A stretch of DNA of 64,000 bases from Sorghum bicolor (Eukaryota > Streptophyta > Magnoliopsida > Poales > Poaceae): positions 48,920,967-48,984,966 of the forward strand of contig NC_012870.2 of the NCBI RefSeq assembly GCF_000003195.3, written 5' to 3'. Below, piece after piece: positions 22,427-35,095 of the stretch. Positions within the stretch are counted from its first letter, which is position 1. Every line of letters starts with the position of its first letter. The position numbers and the translations under genes are program-made. Below the pieces are notes generated by a model, which was not told the origin of the DNA, did not search any database, and saw nothing but the letters and a program-made list of their open reading frames with translations.

Positions 22427-25420
22427 ACCAGACTTAGAAGACGAAACTCCTTTCTTCACAGAAGAAGAAGACGAACCTTCCGAGCCTGAACCCTTAGATG
22501 AGTTTGCAGAAACACCTAGACCTCCCATAGAGCTTAAAACTTTACCACCCGGTCTTACCTATGCTTTCCTAAACAATAATCCAGAGTTCCCTGTGATCAT
22601 TAGCGATAAACTCACTCAGGATCAAACTCTACGATTAATGACCATTCTTGAGAAACATCACTCAGTATTCGGATACTCACTTCAAGATCTTACAGGAATC
22701 AGTCCTATGATTTGTACCCATCGTATTCCAACAGATCCTTCTGTTACACCCTCTCGAGAACCCCAATGTAGACTTAACAACACTATGAGAGAGGTAGTTA
22801 AAAAGGAAGTTATAAAGTTGCTGCATGCAGGGATTATATATCCTGTGCCGCACAGTGAGTGGGTAAGCCCAGTACAAGTTGTGCCCAAAAAGGGAGGCAT
22901 GACTGTTATTATGAATGAAAAGAACGAGCTAATTCCGCAACGCACCGTCACAGGATGGCGGATGTGCATAGACTATAGAAAACTAAACAAAGCCACGAGA
23001 AAAGATCACTTTCCTTTACCTTTCATAGCTGAGATGCTAGAGCGGTTAGCAAACCATTCATTGTTCTGTTTCTTAGATGGATATTCAGGGTATCATCAAA
23101 TCCCGATCCATCCTGATGATCAAAGCAAAACCACTTTTACATGCCCATATGGAACTTATGCTTACCGTAGAATGTCTTTTGGGTTATGTAATGCACCAGC
23201 TTCTTTTCAAAGATGCATGATGTCTATATTTTCTGATATGATTGAAGAGATTATGGAAGTTTTCATGGATGATTTCTCTGTTTATGGAAAAACCTTTGAT
23301 AGTTGTCTTGAAAACTTAGATAAGGTTTTGCAAAGATGTAAAGAAAAGCAATTAATCCTTAATTGGGAAAAATGGCATTTTATGGTTAGGGAAGGAATAG
23401 TGCTAGGACACTTAGTGTCTGAAAGAGGGATTGAGGTAGACAAAGCTAAAATTGAAGTAATTGAACAACTACCTCCACGTGTGAATATAAAAGGAATTCG
23501 AAGCTTTCTTGGCCATGCTGGTTTTTATCGTAGATTCATAAAAGATTTTTCATTTATTGGTAGACCACTTACTCTTTTGCTAGCCAAGGATGCTCCTTTC
23601 TAATTTGATGATGCATGTCTAACATCTTTCAATTTATTAAAGAAAGCACTCATCTCTGCACCAATCATTCAACCCCCTGATTGGTCGTTGCCTTTTGAAA
23701 TTATGTGTGATGCTAGTGATTATGCTGTGGGGGCAGTATTGGGACAAACTAAAGATAAGAAGCATCATGCAATTGCTTATGCTAGTAAAACTTTGACAGG
23801 AGCTCAACTTAACTATGCAACCACTGAAAAAGAGCTTCTGGCTGTTGTCTTTGCCATTGATAAATTTAGATCTTATTTAGTTGGAGCTAAAATAATTGTT
23901 TACACTGATCATGCTGCATTAAAATATTTGCTCACTAAAAAAGATGCTAAACCTCGCCTGATTAGATGGATTTTATTACTCCAAGAATTTGACTTGGAAA
24001 TAAAAGATAAAAAGGGAGTAGAAATTATGTTGCTGATCACTTGTCTAGAATGTATTTTAATAGTCCACAGGAAACCCCCATCAATGATTCACTCCGGGAC
24101 GACATGCTCTACGGGATTAACAGGTCTGACCCCTGGTATGCAGATATTGTTAATTTTATGGTTTCAGGGTATGTACCACCAGGAGCAAACAAGAAGAAGC
24201 TTATTCAAGAAAGTCGTTCACATATATGGGATGAGCCATACCTCTTCCGAGTATGCTCTGATGGCTTACTTAGGAGATGTGTGACCACTGAGGAAGGATG
24301 GAAGATCATCGACAGATGTCATTCGTCACCATATGGAGGTCACTATGGAGCATTCCATACACATTCAAAGATCTGGCAGTGTGGATTCTATTGGCCTACA
24401 ATGTATGAAGACACAAGGCAATATATCAGAAGATGTGGGCCATGTCAAAGACACGGAAACATAAATACAAGGGATGCAATGCCACTCACCAACAACCTTC
24501 AGATTGAGTTCTTTGATGTCTGGGGAATAGACTACATGGGTCCATTTCCTCCATCAAAGAAGTGTGAGTACATCTTGGTGGCAGTTGACTATGTCTCCAA
24601 GTGGGTAGAAGCATTACCTTGCAAGCATGCCGACAACGTCAGTTCAAAGAGGATGTTTGAAGAAATTATATTTCCAAGATTTGGAGTCCCCGGAGTAGTG
24701 ATAAGTGATGGAGGAGCACACTTCATCGACAAACACTTCAAGCAATATCTATCAAGACATGGAATCCGTCACAACGTCACTACCCCCTATCATCCTCAGA
24801 CAAGTGGCCAAGAAGAGACTTCCAACAAACAAATCAAGAATATTCTTCAGAAGACAGTAAATGAAATGGGAACGGCATGGAAAGACAAGTTACCCGATGC
24901 ACTCTGGGCATACCGGACAGCATACAAGACCCCAATTGGAATGTCTCCATACCAATTGGTGTACGGGAAGACTTGCCATCTACCTGTTGAACTAGAGTTC
25001 AAAGCACACTGGGCCATAAAGAGATGGAATATGGACCTAGATGTTGCTGGAGATTATAGAAGAATGCAACTATCAGAATTGGAAGAATGGCGAGAGAAAG
25101 CATATCACAATTCAAAGATCTACAAAGAAAGAGTCAAGAGGTGGCTTGACAAGAGAATCAAGAAGAAGGAGTTCACACCCGGAGATAAGGTATTACTTTT
25201 TAATTCTAGGGTGAAGCTTTTCGGGCATGGAAAACTCCGGAGCAAATGGGAAGGACCATTCAAGGTAATCAATTCATCATCCCACGGAGCTATCACACTT
25301 CAAAATAGCGAAGGTACGTTATTCAAGGTAAATGGTCAATGTCTTAAATTATTTTTTGAGCCCAATGAGGAATTTGAAGAAATAGACGTAGTCCATTTTT
25401 ACCTTCCCATGGAGAATTAG
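22386..25420 (+). pseudogene. pol: B pol: RT, RNase H, integrase
   Basis: Frame +1 to gag, overlapping it by 41 nt. The RT runs from about 22680 and has GYSGYHQI, CNAPASFQRCM and FMDD (catalytic box, about 23264), the Athila style. A TAA at 23601-23603 lies between RT and RNase H. RNase H (from 23688) has [17 protein letters not shown] and YTDHAAL. A one-base shift near 24030 moves to the integrase frame. That frame has an HHCC zinc finger ending CGPCQ, the catalytic Asp in WGIDYMG, Asp in ISDGGAHF and Glu in GQEETSN, and ends at TAG 25418-25420. One stop and one frameshift make it inactive, but it is otherwise well preserved. Confidence 0.9.
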
Positions 25421-25556
25421 AGCCCGATACTTTTGGTCTGATGGTTTTGGGTCATATATATATTTTTCTAAATAATTCTGCATCTAGAAACGCGCTTGGA
25501 GAAGTGGGCCCACAGAGGGGCCAGAGAGAGGGCGGGCGCCCAGATCAAGTGGGCGG
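25421..25556 (+). other. Spacer of B between pol and accessory promoter
   Basis: Non-coding. It holds the start of the paired 12-mer (25530-25561) and is interrupted by element C after 25561. B sequence resumes at 34832. Confidence 0.7.
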
Positions 25557-25561
25557 GCGCC
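25530..25561 (-). promoter_or_regulatory. Paired 12-mer upstream of B accessory gene, split by C
   Basis: GGGCGGGCGCCC at 25530-25541 and, 21 bp later, at 25551-25561 plus the C at 34832 after removing element C and one TSD copy. Spacer AGATCAAGT. It is the reverse complement of the LTR version relative to element sense. The TATA box at 34977 follows about 145 bp further in the uninterrupted sequence. Confidence 0.6.
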
Positions 25562-26995
25562 TGTTGACACTAGCTAACACCACTTAGATACTAGGTTGTC
25601 ATCCCTAGCATGGCGCCAGAGTGTACAAAGGTATTTATAAATGTAAAGGGTCTCTAGAAAATAATCTATTCTATCCGCAAGCGCACAGATAAAACACCTC
25701 ATTCTAGCATTTCACCAGGATAAGTATTCCAGATATCGTTATTTATAATTTTGCTCAAGGGATCTCAAGAAGATGGAATTAAATCAAGGGGCAAAATCTA
25801 TCAAGGTATAGACTAGAGATAAACTTGCAAGAACATGATTACTAATGAGAAACTCGTCACACAGTCACATACTTTAGCAGGGGGTAAACCATAAAGATAA
25901 TGATAATGAAATATTAAGTTCATGGGTAGATAGCACAGCGATTAGAAAATAGACTACTCCTCATATATGTAGGTGATGTCGGATTAGCTAGAGAATGGAT
26001 TCTAAGTTATCTACTAACTACTAAGTCATAATCTACTCTAGTTATCTACAAGATCATAAAAGACTCTTCATTCATGTATAAGGAACATTGATAAAGTAAA
26101 TCAGAGCATCGCATGACTTACTCCACAATACCGGTTCTGCCTGTCCTATCAACGGAGGGTGGACTATATAAGAATCAACGAAGCTGTCACTATCGCGAAC
26201 TACCACACGACTCGGCCAATAGGATACATTTGCAGATAAATAACATCTAAACACCACGCTCACATGTGATCTATCACCTAACTCCCTCGCGTCAAGAGCT
26301 AAGCGCTTTGCAAACTTATACATAAACTCATTATCAATTAGAACATAATGCAATCAGAACAAAGAATTAGAGAAAGATATGAATAATACCAATCTTTATT
26401 ACCGAAGATCCGAATCCAGAGCGTAGTGCTCTACTTCTCTAATTGCTATCTAATCAACCTCTAAACTTGAAGGATTAGGGAGTAGCTAATTCTAATTCTC
26501 TGTGGGAGAGAAGCTCTAAACCCTAACTTTGATGGCTACCTCTGAATAATGATTTCTCCTCTTCTCCTCCAGGGCTAGGGGGTCTGGTTTTATAGTCCCC
26601 TCAAGTGAACGTGAGCCATTGGATCAAACCGACATAGATTGTATGGTTTAGATTGATCCTTTAGGTCGGTGAAGCGTAGTCCCGAAGCAGAGTCCTGATT
26701 GGACTCCTGGCCTGGTCGGGCGCCCTGCCCCCGAGCCCGAATCGCTTCCCGTTCGTTCCCGTGGCTTCTGGATCCTTCTAGATTGAGAAAAATTGTGCGG
26801 CACGTAATTATCTCGTTGTAAACATGACATGTGGGCCTTCTCTCCATAATTCCGGATAAACCCCTGCAGAAATAGATAAACACCAAAGCTCGTGGAATTC
26901 TGTCAGATAAAACCCTAATTCTAGATGTTTGTTTCATATTGATCCTTTTTTATGTTTATTTGATTATTAATTTTAGTACTTAAGGACCGTCAACA
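25562..26995 (-). repeat. 3' LTR of C
   Basis: 1434 bp; TATAAAA at 26594-26588 (minus). Compared with the 5' LTR it lacks one of the paired 12-mers (only a degraded copy near 26717-26727) and several short segments. Confidence 0.9.
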
Positions 26996-28532
26996 AACTC
27001 CCCCAAGCTTACCCTTTGCTCGTCCCTGAGCAAATAGCTAAATCAGACGAATCAGGAGTTGCTTCGATGTTTTCTTTCCAGACAGGCACACATGCTTTTA
27101 CATAAAAATTCTTCCAGATTAAAGTGAAGTTTTATGAAGTTTAGTACCTGTACCTAAGTCTTAAGTAATCGAAAGACAAAATAGTTAAGTCAAGCACTAT
27201 TCTTCCTGTCTATACTTCACCTTTGTTCTAGAGTTTTTCATAAGTTTTCAAAATAAAACTCAGAGTTCCCAGCAATGATTCTCTCAAGTCTCTCTATATG
27301 TGGTATTTGTGGATCCTTACCATAATATCACTCACCTATAGCTAATGGAATATTTAAGTGGAGCTCATAGGAGTGGAAAACAGCTCATACATATGTTGTC
27401 TAATCGAGCCATGGATCCAAAGGAACTCAGCATATAATTAAATCAAGACGTGCATGTGTGATGGAGTAAATGATAGTGATGGTGAAAATGCATAAGTGAT
27501 AATAAAATTTACTTCTCATTGCTCCTCATATTGCTATCTCTCCTCCTCTTTGATCTTTGCTTTGGGAGAACATGGGCTATCTTTTTCTCTCTTTTTTTTA
27601 AGTGGGTAGTAGATACCCCTAATTCTACTGTCGGACACTTGTCCAGTTTTTCCGCTCAAGTGGGCATCTTTGTACCCCTAATTCTACTTCGGACACTTGT
27701 CCATTTTTACCTCTCATCTCACTCTTTTTCTTTCTTTTTCGAGGTTCCGGGCACTTGCCCCTTTTTATTTCCTCGTATATTTTTGCATAACCCATGCCTC
27801 TTCTGTATTGAATCTTTTTTAGAGAGAGAATAACAATATTTGGGACAGTGAGTGATAATATTTTTAGCAATTTTAATGAATGGTGGTGGATGCTGTGGTA
27901 GATGTGTGCAAGTGATTATCTTAATTTAACCACGTGAAAAGCTCCTAAGGGTCTACACAGCTCGATCAAATTCAATGTGAATATAGTAAAAGATGTTATA
28001 GCAAGTATGGCTGTGGTAGGTAGTTTGTTATGCTAGGAACTCATCATGTGATTTGTAAGTTTTCAAAATAAATCTCTAGAATTTAGTGTAGTAGGAACAA
28101 GATAAACAGTAGCTCAACTTTATATCATGCCTTTCTCTTACCTAGACTTTAGTGTTATGCTTCCCAAAGATAGTAATTTTAGTTTTAGTAATTCCTGGGA
28201 AGAATTCTAATATAAAAGCTAGGTACTTGTAAGTAAGCAAACAGAGCAACTGTTCATCATTTCCATCATGCATCTTTTTGGTCTTTTAATTTTTTTTCTA
28301 GAGATTAAACTTAGCAGAAAAATAAAGCACACTTATCTACACACTCTTTTTATTTTGTTTTCATGTTTATTAAAATGCAGTAAATTAAAGCAAGAAAATA
28401 TTTATTTGGTTTTCTAAGTTTTTTCTTTTAAGATAAAATACTAAAATAGAAAAGAATAAATAAGAAGAGCAAAGAAAAACTTACTTGATAAATTTGGGAG
28501 GAACTCCCCCAAGCTGGATGTTGATGTCGGTC
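26996..28532 (-). other. 3' non-coding region of C with palindromes and stem-loop near the polypurine tract
   Basis: Adjacent to the 3' LTR, TTTGCTC/GAGCAAA (27015-27034) forms a perfect 7-bp stem-loop. CACTTG-centred palindromes lie at 27632-27645, 27690-27703 and 27748-27761, the first two within a tandem duplication of about 58 bp. No coding sequence. Confidence 0.6.
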
Positions 28533-30090
28533 TTACCCGATGTTCCAGAACCGCATCATGGTTGTGATGTTGTCGTTCATTGTTGTTGTATCTTGTCTAA
28601 GCTCTTCTACTGCAGCGGCATGGTCCTGGTTCCATTTTTGTTGCTCTTCCAGGAGTCTTCCATGTTCTGCTTGCGTGTTCTGGATGTCGAGGAGGGTGTT
28701 GTCGGTACGAGTGAAGAAAGCACCGGCCTCTTGGTAGTAGTCATTCGTGAAAGCGTAGGAGGCGTCGGAGTATCGTCCTGCATCAAATTGGGGCGGAGGT
28801 CTGGATCCTGAAGCTCCATATGGATCAGTGGAGTACCTGCCCGTATGAAAAAGGCGGGTTTGTCCACTGGTAATCTTGGCTCTCCGGCCATATCTCCTCT
28901 GTTGGCTCTTGTGGTCGCGCATGACGAGCCCATGGGTCTCGAAGAACTCGTGGATTGTAATCGCAATAATGCAGGTGCGCTGCTTCTTCTGGTCCGGGAT
29001 CAGCTCCATACCAAGTGCGTTCTCGGTGAGTGGTTATCCTTTCAGATGCCACTCGCTGTGGAGTTCTCTGGTTCACTGGTGTTGCTGCAATCTCAATCAA
29101 AAAGCTTTGCACAGCGTAGAGGCCAAGGTTCGGGTTAGGTAACCGAATCTTGCCTTTATCATCATACAGCATATACATTATATTCCCCTCTTTCTTTAAC
29201 ATCCGAGCTTGTCTAAATGTGTCATAGCCATGATAAATTCTTAATTCTTCTATGAAGTCCAACGATGAATTTTCTAGCAAGTGAAGATTAGTGGCTAGCC
29301 GAGTGATAAGTGAAGTACATCCTACTGGTCCCTGCAGACTAGGTATACTAAGCCAATGTGAAACTAATAGTGTAACAGGTGAAGTGGGTACTTTACTAAT
29401 AGCAGCATATAAACGTTGTAAATCTCCTACTCTTACTTTCCTAATATCATCACGATAGAAAAGATTGTACCCAAGCCATTTGTGAAACATCCTAAGAGTG
29501 GGGTGTTCCATGTCACTGGTTCGGGCTTGACTGTAAAAATTATCTCTAGATATTTCTCTCCAAAACTGGTGTCTCTCAAAATTGGGTAAATCGGAGTCAA
29601 TGTTCAGGATGCATCTTGAAGAGAAACCAAGATGGTCGCTCAGCTCTCTCCAAGATAACATAATTTCCTATTTAAACATCCGAAAAACAATTCCCCCCTC
29701 ATAGTATTGTAAAGTACAAAGAAATTCGAGGGTGAGAAGACGAGAACCCAGCTCAGTTATATTCCAAAAATTTGTCCAACCCATCATCTGAAAAATTAAA
29801 TCGAATTCAGTGTCCATACCTGTTTCTTGTAGTAGGATTGGATCGAGAGTAGGGGTATGAATGAAATCTTTGTTCTTCAATTGCTGATATACTTCCTTCT
29901 CTCTTCGGGTCTTCAGTCCAAGGTCTCCTATCTTGAGAAGAACCTTAATTTGCTGACCTGATGAAGATGATGGAGCTTGTGTGGGTGTCGGGTCGACGCT
30001 CATCTCTGATGGCTGTGAGGAGTGTCGGGATGAACTCCTTGTACCAATGTTCTTGAGAGTCTTCCCTGCATTCTTCACCTTCTTAAACAT
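28533..30090 (-). pseudogene. C accessory gene, putative plant transposon protein domain plus coiled coil
   Basis: ATG at 30090-30088 (MFKKVKNAGK). A Ser-rich basic N-terminus precedes a domain of about 250 residues that resembles the 'putative plant transposon protein' region of Athila ORFs (TLEFLCTLQYY, FWREISRD, HKWLGYNLFYRDD). A Tyr/Gly-rich stretch and a C-terminal helix follow. One in-frame TAG lies at 29670-29668 and a one-base frameshift near 28835 separates the C-terminal frame, ending at 28533. The gene lies where pol would be in a complete element. TTTTGTTTGCAG just before the ATG looks like a 3' splice site, so the leader may be spliced. The domain name is from recall; function unknown. 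Confidence 0.65.
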
Positions 30091-30442
30091 CCTGCAAACA
30101 AAAGTTGGCAAAAACACAACTGGTGGAAAATGTGAGATAAAATGTTAGTGGTCAGCTGTCCACAGTGTCAGTAGTCCAAGGGTTAATCGTTCAAGACAAG
30201 TTTCTATTTTGGTAGAGCCTCCCTAAACAACTTTTACTTCCGCTTAGACAACGGGATCACTACTTGCTAGGTGATAAACACTCTCTCTAAAGAACTCCCA
30301 ACCTTCTCTTCCACTCTTCTCTTTCTTTCTACTCTCTTCTCTCTACTCTCTTCTCTTCACTACAAGAACTCCTTTTCGGGAAACTGAGACTTGTGTGGTT
30401 TTCTGGAGTGTGTGTGTGAAGAGAAGGGGAGCTGGAGGTGGC

Positions 30443-30499
30443 CTTTTATAAGCTGAACAGGGGACAGGGCGGGCGCCCTGGGTAGGTGGGCGGGCGCCC
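30443..30499 (-). promoter_or_regulatory. Internal promoter of C accessory gene: TATA box plus paired 12-mer
   Basis: TATAAAAG at 30450-30443. Immediately upstream (minus sense) lie two perfect GGGCGCCCGCCC copies, at 30478-30467 and 30499-30488, 21 bp apart with spacer ACCTACCCA. A purine-rich leader with GAGAAGAG follows the TATA box. Confidence 0.65.
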
Positions 30500-31011
30500 A
30501 CTCCTGTTGTCCATCCTGGGTGTGTCTCCTCCACTTGCTTCCTTGCTTTGATCTTACGCAGAATAATATTGTGTTGGTGGTGGTTGGACGGTGGAAAGAT
30601 GTCAGGTGAGTGGAAACATATTGGTGGATGAAATTATGTGATGGGATGTATGTGAGGTGAAGTGTATGACATGTGGGACCCAAAGAGTGTGGGTCATGCT
30701 TCTAGAAGATCAATATAATTAAATATAATGCAGGAAAAATCTATGAGAATTGAAACTTAATTAAAATGATAATGGGAAATATTTTTGTGCCTCCACAATA
30801 ATTAATAAATATGGGTTGTTACACACCACGAATATTATTTATATGGGGCTTTTTGATTATTATAATTATGCTATGAATGTATATGACTAATGCAAGAATT
30901 AATTATGCAAGAATTTAAATATGAGAAAATTAATAATGCGGGTAAATACTGATTTACCTCCCGGTGAGGGTTTGGGATTTTTAGGTCCCCCAAGCTGGAC
31001 CTCCAAATCTT
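30500..31011 (-). other. Non-coding spacer of C between gag-protease and accessory promoter
   Basis: AT-rich, no ORF of note; probably upstream sequence of the internal promoter. Confidence 0.5.
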
Positions 31012-32967
31012 TTAATCTTCTGAGTTTCCTTCCTCAGGAGATGGTGTCTCCAGTGGTTCTTCATGATCTTCTTTCACTGTAGAGTCTCTCTCTGGTCTGG
31101 GTTTGAATGTGAAGTGTTCTTCTTGACCGTTTATGTTGAACTTGATTTCTCCCTTCCCGACATCAATGTGGGCATTGGCAGTGCTCAGAAATGGCCTTCC
31201 AAGGATGATGGACACTTTCGAGTCAGGACTCATGTCCAGTACTACGAAGTCTACTGGTACAAGGAAATCTCTGATCTTGACTGGAATGTTCTCGGCGATG
31301 CCCAACGGGTGTCGAACCGATTGATCCGCTAGTTGTAGACACATTGATGTTGGTTCTAAGGTTGCATGCTCAAGCTTTTTGTAGACTGATGCTGGCATCA
31401 CACTGACACTTGCTCCGAGATCACAAAGTGCATTATTGAAGTGTTGGTTTCCGATCGAGCAATCAATAGTGGGGCATCCTGGATCTTCCTTCTTCTTTGG
31501 TGGTTTGTTGAGGATGGCCGCACTACATTCTTCTGTCAGCTTGATAACCTCAGTGGTGCGCAGTGGTCTCTTCTTGTTAAGAATATCTCTGATGTACTTT
31601 GCATATGTAGGTACCTGTATGGCATCGAGCAGAGGTATGTTGACATATAATTTCTGAATGACCTCTACAAACTTACCAAACTGCTCATCCGACTGCAGTC
31701 CTCTGTTTCTTCTGGGAAATGGCAAATAGTTAGTGTCGTAAAAATCTTTTCTCATTTCTCCCGTTCTTGGTGGTTGGAGCAGATCTTCTGCTTCAACTGG
31801 GCTTTCTTCTTCTACTACTGCTGGTTGCACTGGTGCTGATGTTCTTTGTTTCTCTTTTGGGTATGGTGGATATCTTGTGGCTTGGCCTCCTCTAGTAGTT
31901 ATATTCTTTACCTGCTCAAGGTTAGTAGCAACAGGCAGTGCAGCAGCTATCTTTATTAATTTAAGCTCTACCCTTTTATTAAGAGTGTTTTGCTCATCAA
32001 AGGCAGTTAGTAGAAAATCCATTTTATTGTGTATATCTTTTAGAGATGATTCATTTGTATCTAGCCTTTGTTTAACTTCATTATTAATTTTGGTTTGTTG
32101 AGCAATTATCTCTTTTAATGAAAGTTGCTTGATAGTGTTACCTGAATTCATACCTTTGCTATTGGGTTGACTCGAAGTTGGTTGATATTTGTATGCTGTC
32201 TCAATGGCCCTTTGATGTTCTTTGAACTTGGCCCTCTGGTCAATCCAATGGAGCAAATTTTCCATCTTAGCTGATAATGCATTTACTTCTTCTGGTATTT
32301 CTTCAGTTTCATGACATTGTTGAGCTTTATCTTGGAACCAGCTTTGGTTTTCTGCTATCTTATCCAAAAGTATCTCTGCTTTTCCAGTTGTAAGCTCCAA
32401 GAATGATCCTTTAGAAGATGCATCTAGGCACTCACGAGCCTCCTGGGTTAATCCATGGTAGAAGGTCTGCATAAGTAACCATGTGGCCATTCCATGGTGA
32501 GGACAATCTGATATGTATCCTTGAAAACGCTCCCATGCTTCTGAAATGGCTTCTGTCTTCTGTTGTTGGAAACTGACAATATTTCCTCTTAAGGCAGTTG
32601 TTTTGCCTATAGGGAAAAACTTTGATAGAAAGGCATCTGACAAGTTCGTCCAGTTGTTGATGTTATCTTGATGAGTGTAGAACCACTTCGTCGCTTTTCC
32701 TTCTAGTGAGAATGGAAAAAGGCGAAGCAGTATGACGTCTTTGTCAACTCCTTTGATGTGGATTGTGCTTCCAATCTCTAAGAAATTCTACAAGTGTGCA
32801 CTAGCATCTTCATGTGCCTTTCCACTGAATTGTGTAGCTTGTACCAAATTGATGAGGCTTGACTTGAGCTCAAACTCGGGTATTCCTTCTTCTACCGCAA
32901 ATCTTGGACCAGTTGGAATGTTGTCAAGACTTGGAGCAGAGAATTCTTGCAAGGTCTTTTGTGCCAT
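31012..32967 (-). pseudogene. gag: C gag-protease polyprotein
   Basis: ATG at 32967-32965 (MAQKTLQEFS). The gag core has LLRLFPFSLEGKATKWFY followed by the AWERFQGYISDCPHHG stretch typical of Athila gag. A helical middle part follows. The protease has DLGASVSVMP with the DLG triplet usual in Athila, LQLADQSVRHPLGI, and ILGRPFLSTANA. The ORF ends at 31012 without entering RT. One in-frame TAG at 32790-32788 interrupts the gag core. Apart from that it is intact over about 650 codons, which fits a recent, gag-encoding satellite lacking pol. Confidence 0.88.
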
Positions 32968-33287
32968 AGCTTCAGCAATTGGTAGCTAGCTTCTTCTTCT
33001 CTTGATTGCTTTGGTTCTGATGATGAAGAGTTGAATGTACCCAAAGTCAATCCTGTTATACCCTGTATAAAAATATAAACGTAGAAAAACAACAGGGTGA
33101 ACCTGCCAAAGCAGCGGTGCCTTGTTATGATTTCTCACTTAGTAGCTGTTTTTTATGCAATTATTTCTCTATAGTCTAGTCTAATATTTTATATGAATAA
33201 CCTTGATTGATTTTCTGGCTTTCTTAAATATTACCCTTTTGTTCCCTTTTATGACTTATTCCTGAGACACGTATGATTCCTATAAGT

Positions 33288-33304
33288 CCCCGGCAATGGC
33301 GCCA
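33288..33304 (-). other. Primer-binding site of C
   Basis: Minus-strand TGGCGCCATTGCCGGGG, 8 bp from the 5' LTR; one base differs from the site in A, B and D. Confidence 0.85.
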
Positions 33305-33312
33305 GAAATGCT

Positions 33313-34826
33313 TGTTGACACTAGCTAACACCACTTAGATACTAGGTTGTCATCCCTAACATGACACCAGAGTGTACAAAGGTATTTATAAATGTAAAGG
33401 CTCTCTAGAAAATAATCTATTCTATCCGCAAGTGCACAGATAAAACACCTCATTGTAGCATTTCACCAGGATAAGTATTGCAGATATCGTTATTTATAAT
33501 TTTGCTCAAGGGATCTCAAGAAGATGGAATTAAATCAAGGGGCAAAATCTATCAAGGTATAGACTAGAGATACACTTGCAAGAACATGATTACTAATGAG
33601 AAACTCGTCACACAGTCACATACTTTAGCAGGGGGTAAACCATAAAGATAATGATAATGAAATATTAAGTTCATGGGTAGATAGCACAGCGATTAGAAAA
33701 TAGACTACTCCTCATATATGTAGGTGATGTCGGATTAGCTAGAGAATGGATTCTAAGTTATCTACTAACTACTAAGTCATAATCTACTCTAGTTATCTAC
33801 AAGATCATATATAGCATAAAAGACTCTTCATTCATGTATAAGGAACATTGATAAAGTAAATCAGAGCATCGCATGACTTACTCCACAATACCGGTTCTGC
33901 CTGTCCTATCAACGGAGGGTGGACTATATAAGAATCAACGAAGCTGTCACTATCGCGAACTACCACACGACTCGGCCAATAGGATACATTTGCAGATAAA
34001 TAACATCTAAGCACCACGCTCACATGTGATCTATCACCTAACTCCCTCGCGTCAAGAGCTAAGCGCTTTGCAAACTTATACATAAACTCATTATCAATTA
34101 GAACTATATCAAATATAGAACTAGAACAAACTAAGAACATAATAGTTAGAGACATAATGCAATTAGAACAAAGAATTAGAGAAAGATATGAATAATACCA
34201 ATCTTTATTACCGAAGATCCGAATCCAGAGCGTAGTGCTCTACTTCTCTAATTGCTATATAATCAACCTCTAAACTTGAAGGATTAGGGAGTAGCTAATT
34301 CTAATTCTCTGTGGGAGAGAAGCTCTAAACCCTAACTTTGATGGCTACCTCTGAATAATGATTTCTCCTCTTCTCCTCCAGGGGCTAGGGGGTCTGGTTT
34401 TATAGTCCCCTCAAGTGAACGTGAGCCATTGGATCAAACCAACATAGATTGTATGGTTTAGATTGATCCTTTAGGTCGGTGGAGCGTAGTCCCGAAGCAG
34501 AGTCCTGATTGGACTCCTGGCCTGGGCGGGCGCCCAAGGGGGGTGGGCGGGCGCCCTGCCCCCGAGCCCAAATCGCTTCCCGTTTGTTCCCGTGGCTTCT
34601 GAATCCTTCTAGATTGAGAAAAATTGCGCGGCACATAATTATCTCGTTGTAAACATGACATGTGGGCCTTCTCTCCATAATTCCTGATAAACCCCTGCAG
34701 AAATAGATAAACACCAAAGCTCGTGGAATTCTGTCAGATAAAACCCTAATTCTAGATGTTTGTTTCATATTGATCCTTTTTCATGTTTATTTGATTATTA
34801 ATTTTAGTACTTAAGGACCGTCAACA
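33313..34826 (-). repeat. 5' LTR of C
   Basis: 1514 bp; TATAAAA at 34404-34398 (minus). It carries both 12-mers at 34524-34556. Relative to the 3' LTR it has extra segments near 33808-33817 and about 34106-34155. Confidence 0.9.
34524..34556 (-). promoter_or_regulatory. Paired 12-mer, 21-bp period (C 5' LTR)
   Basis: GGGCGGGCGCCC at 34524-34535 and 34545-34556 (plus strand), both perfect, spacer AAGGGGGGT. In LTR sense this is GGGCGCCCGCCC about 120 bp before the TATA box. Confidence 0.65.
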
Positions 34827-34976
34827 GCGCCCAGCCCCTATTCCCCCTCGGTCCCGACTTTCTCTGTTATGGAAAATGCACTTAGGGTGATCCGAATAAT
34901 CCCTCGGATGGAAAGTTTCGCACGCACGTCAACGGGAGCAACCCGAACAACCCATAGAGGCACCCTTTTTGACCCC

Positions 34977-34984
34977 TATATAAA
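34977..34984 (+). promoter_or_regulatory. TATA box of B accessory gene
   Basis: TATATAAA, 112 bp before the ATG at 35096, within B's internal region downstream of pol. A leader rich in CTTTCTCTCC follows. Confidence 0.65.
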
Positions 34985-35095
34985 CAGACCCCTGACCTCA
35001 ATTTTCAAACACCAAGCCACCAAGCTTTCTCTCCTTCAATTAGAGCTTGATTAGCTCTCCTTCAATTAAAGTTTGATTAGTTCCTTGCTGCTCCA

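Larger units (their letters stand above)
25562..34826 (-). mobile_element. Element C: Athila-like LTR retrotransposon with gag-protease and a different accessory gene
   Basis: TSD GCGCC at 25557-25561 and 34827-34831. LTRs at 33313-34826 (5') and 25562-26995 (3'). PBS at 33288-33304. gag-protease 32967-31012; accessory gene 30090-28533; no RT or integrase. It is the innermost, hence youngest, insertion of the nest. Confidence 0.95.

Noticed and set aside
26072..26353. Minus ORF repeated at 33832-34155
   Set aside because: Falls inside both LTRs of C, so its duplication is due to the LTRs; no gene features.
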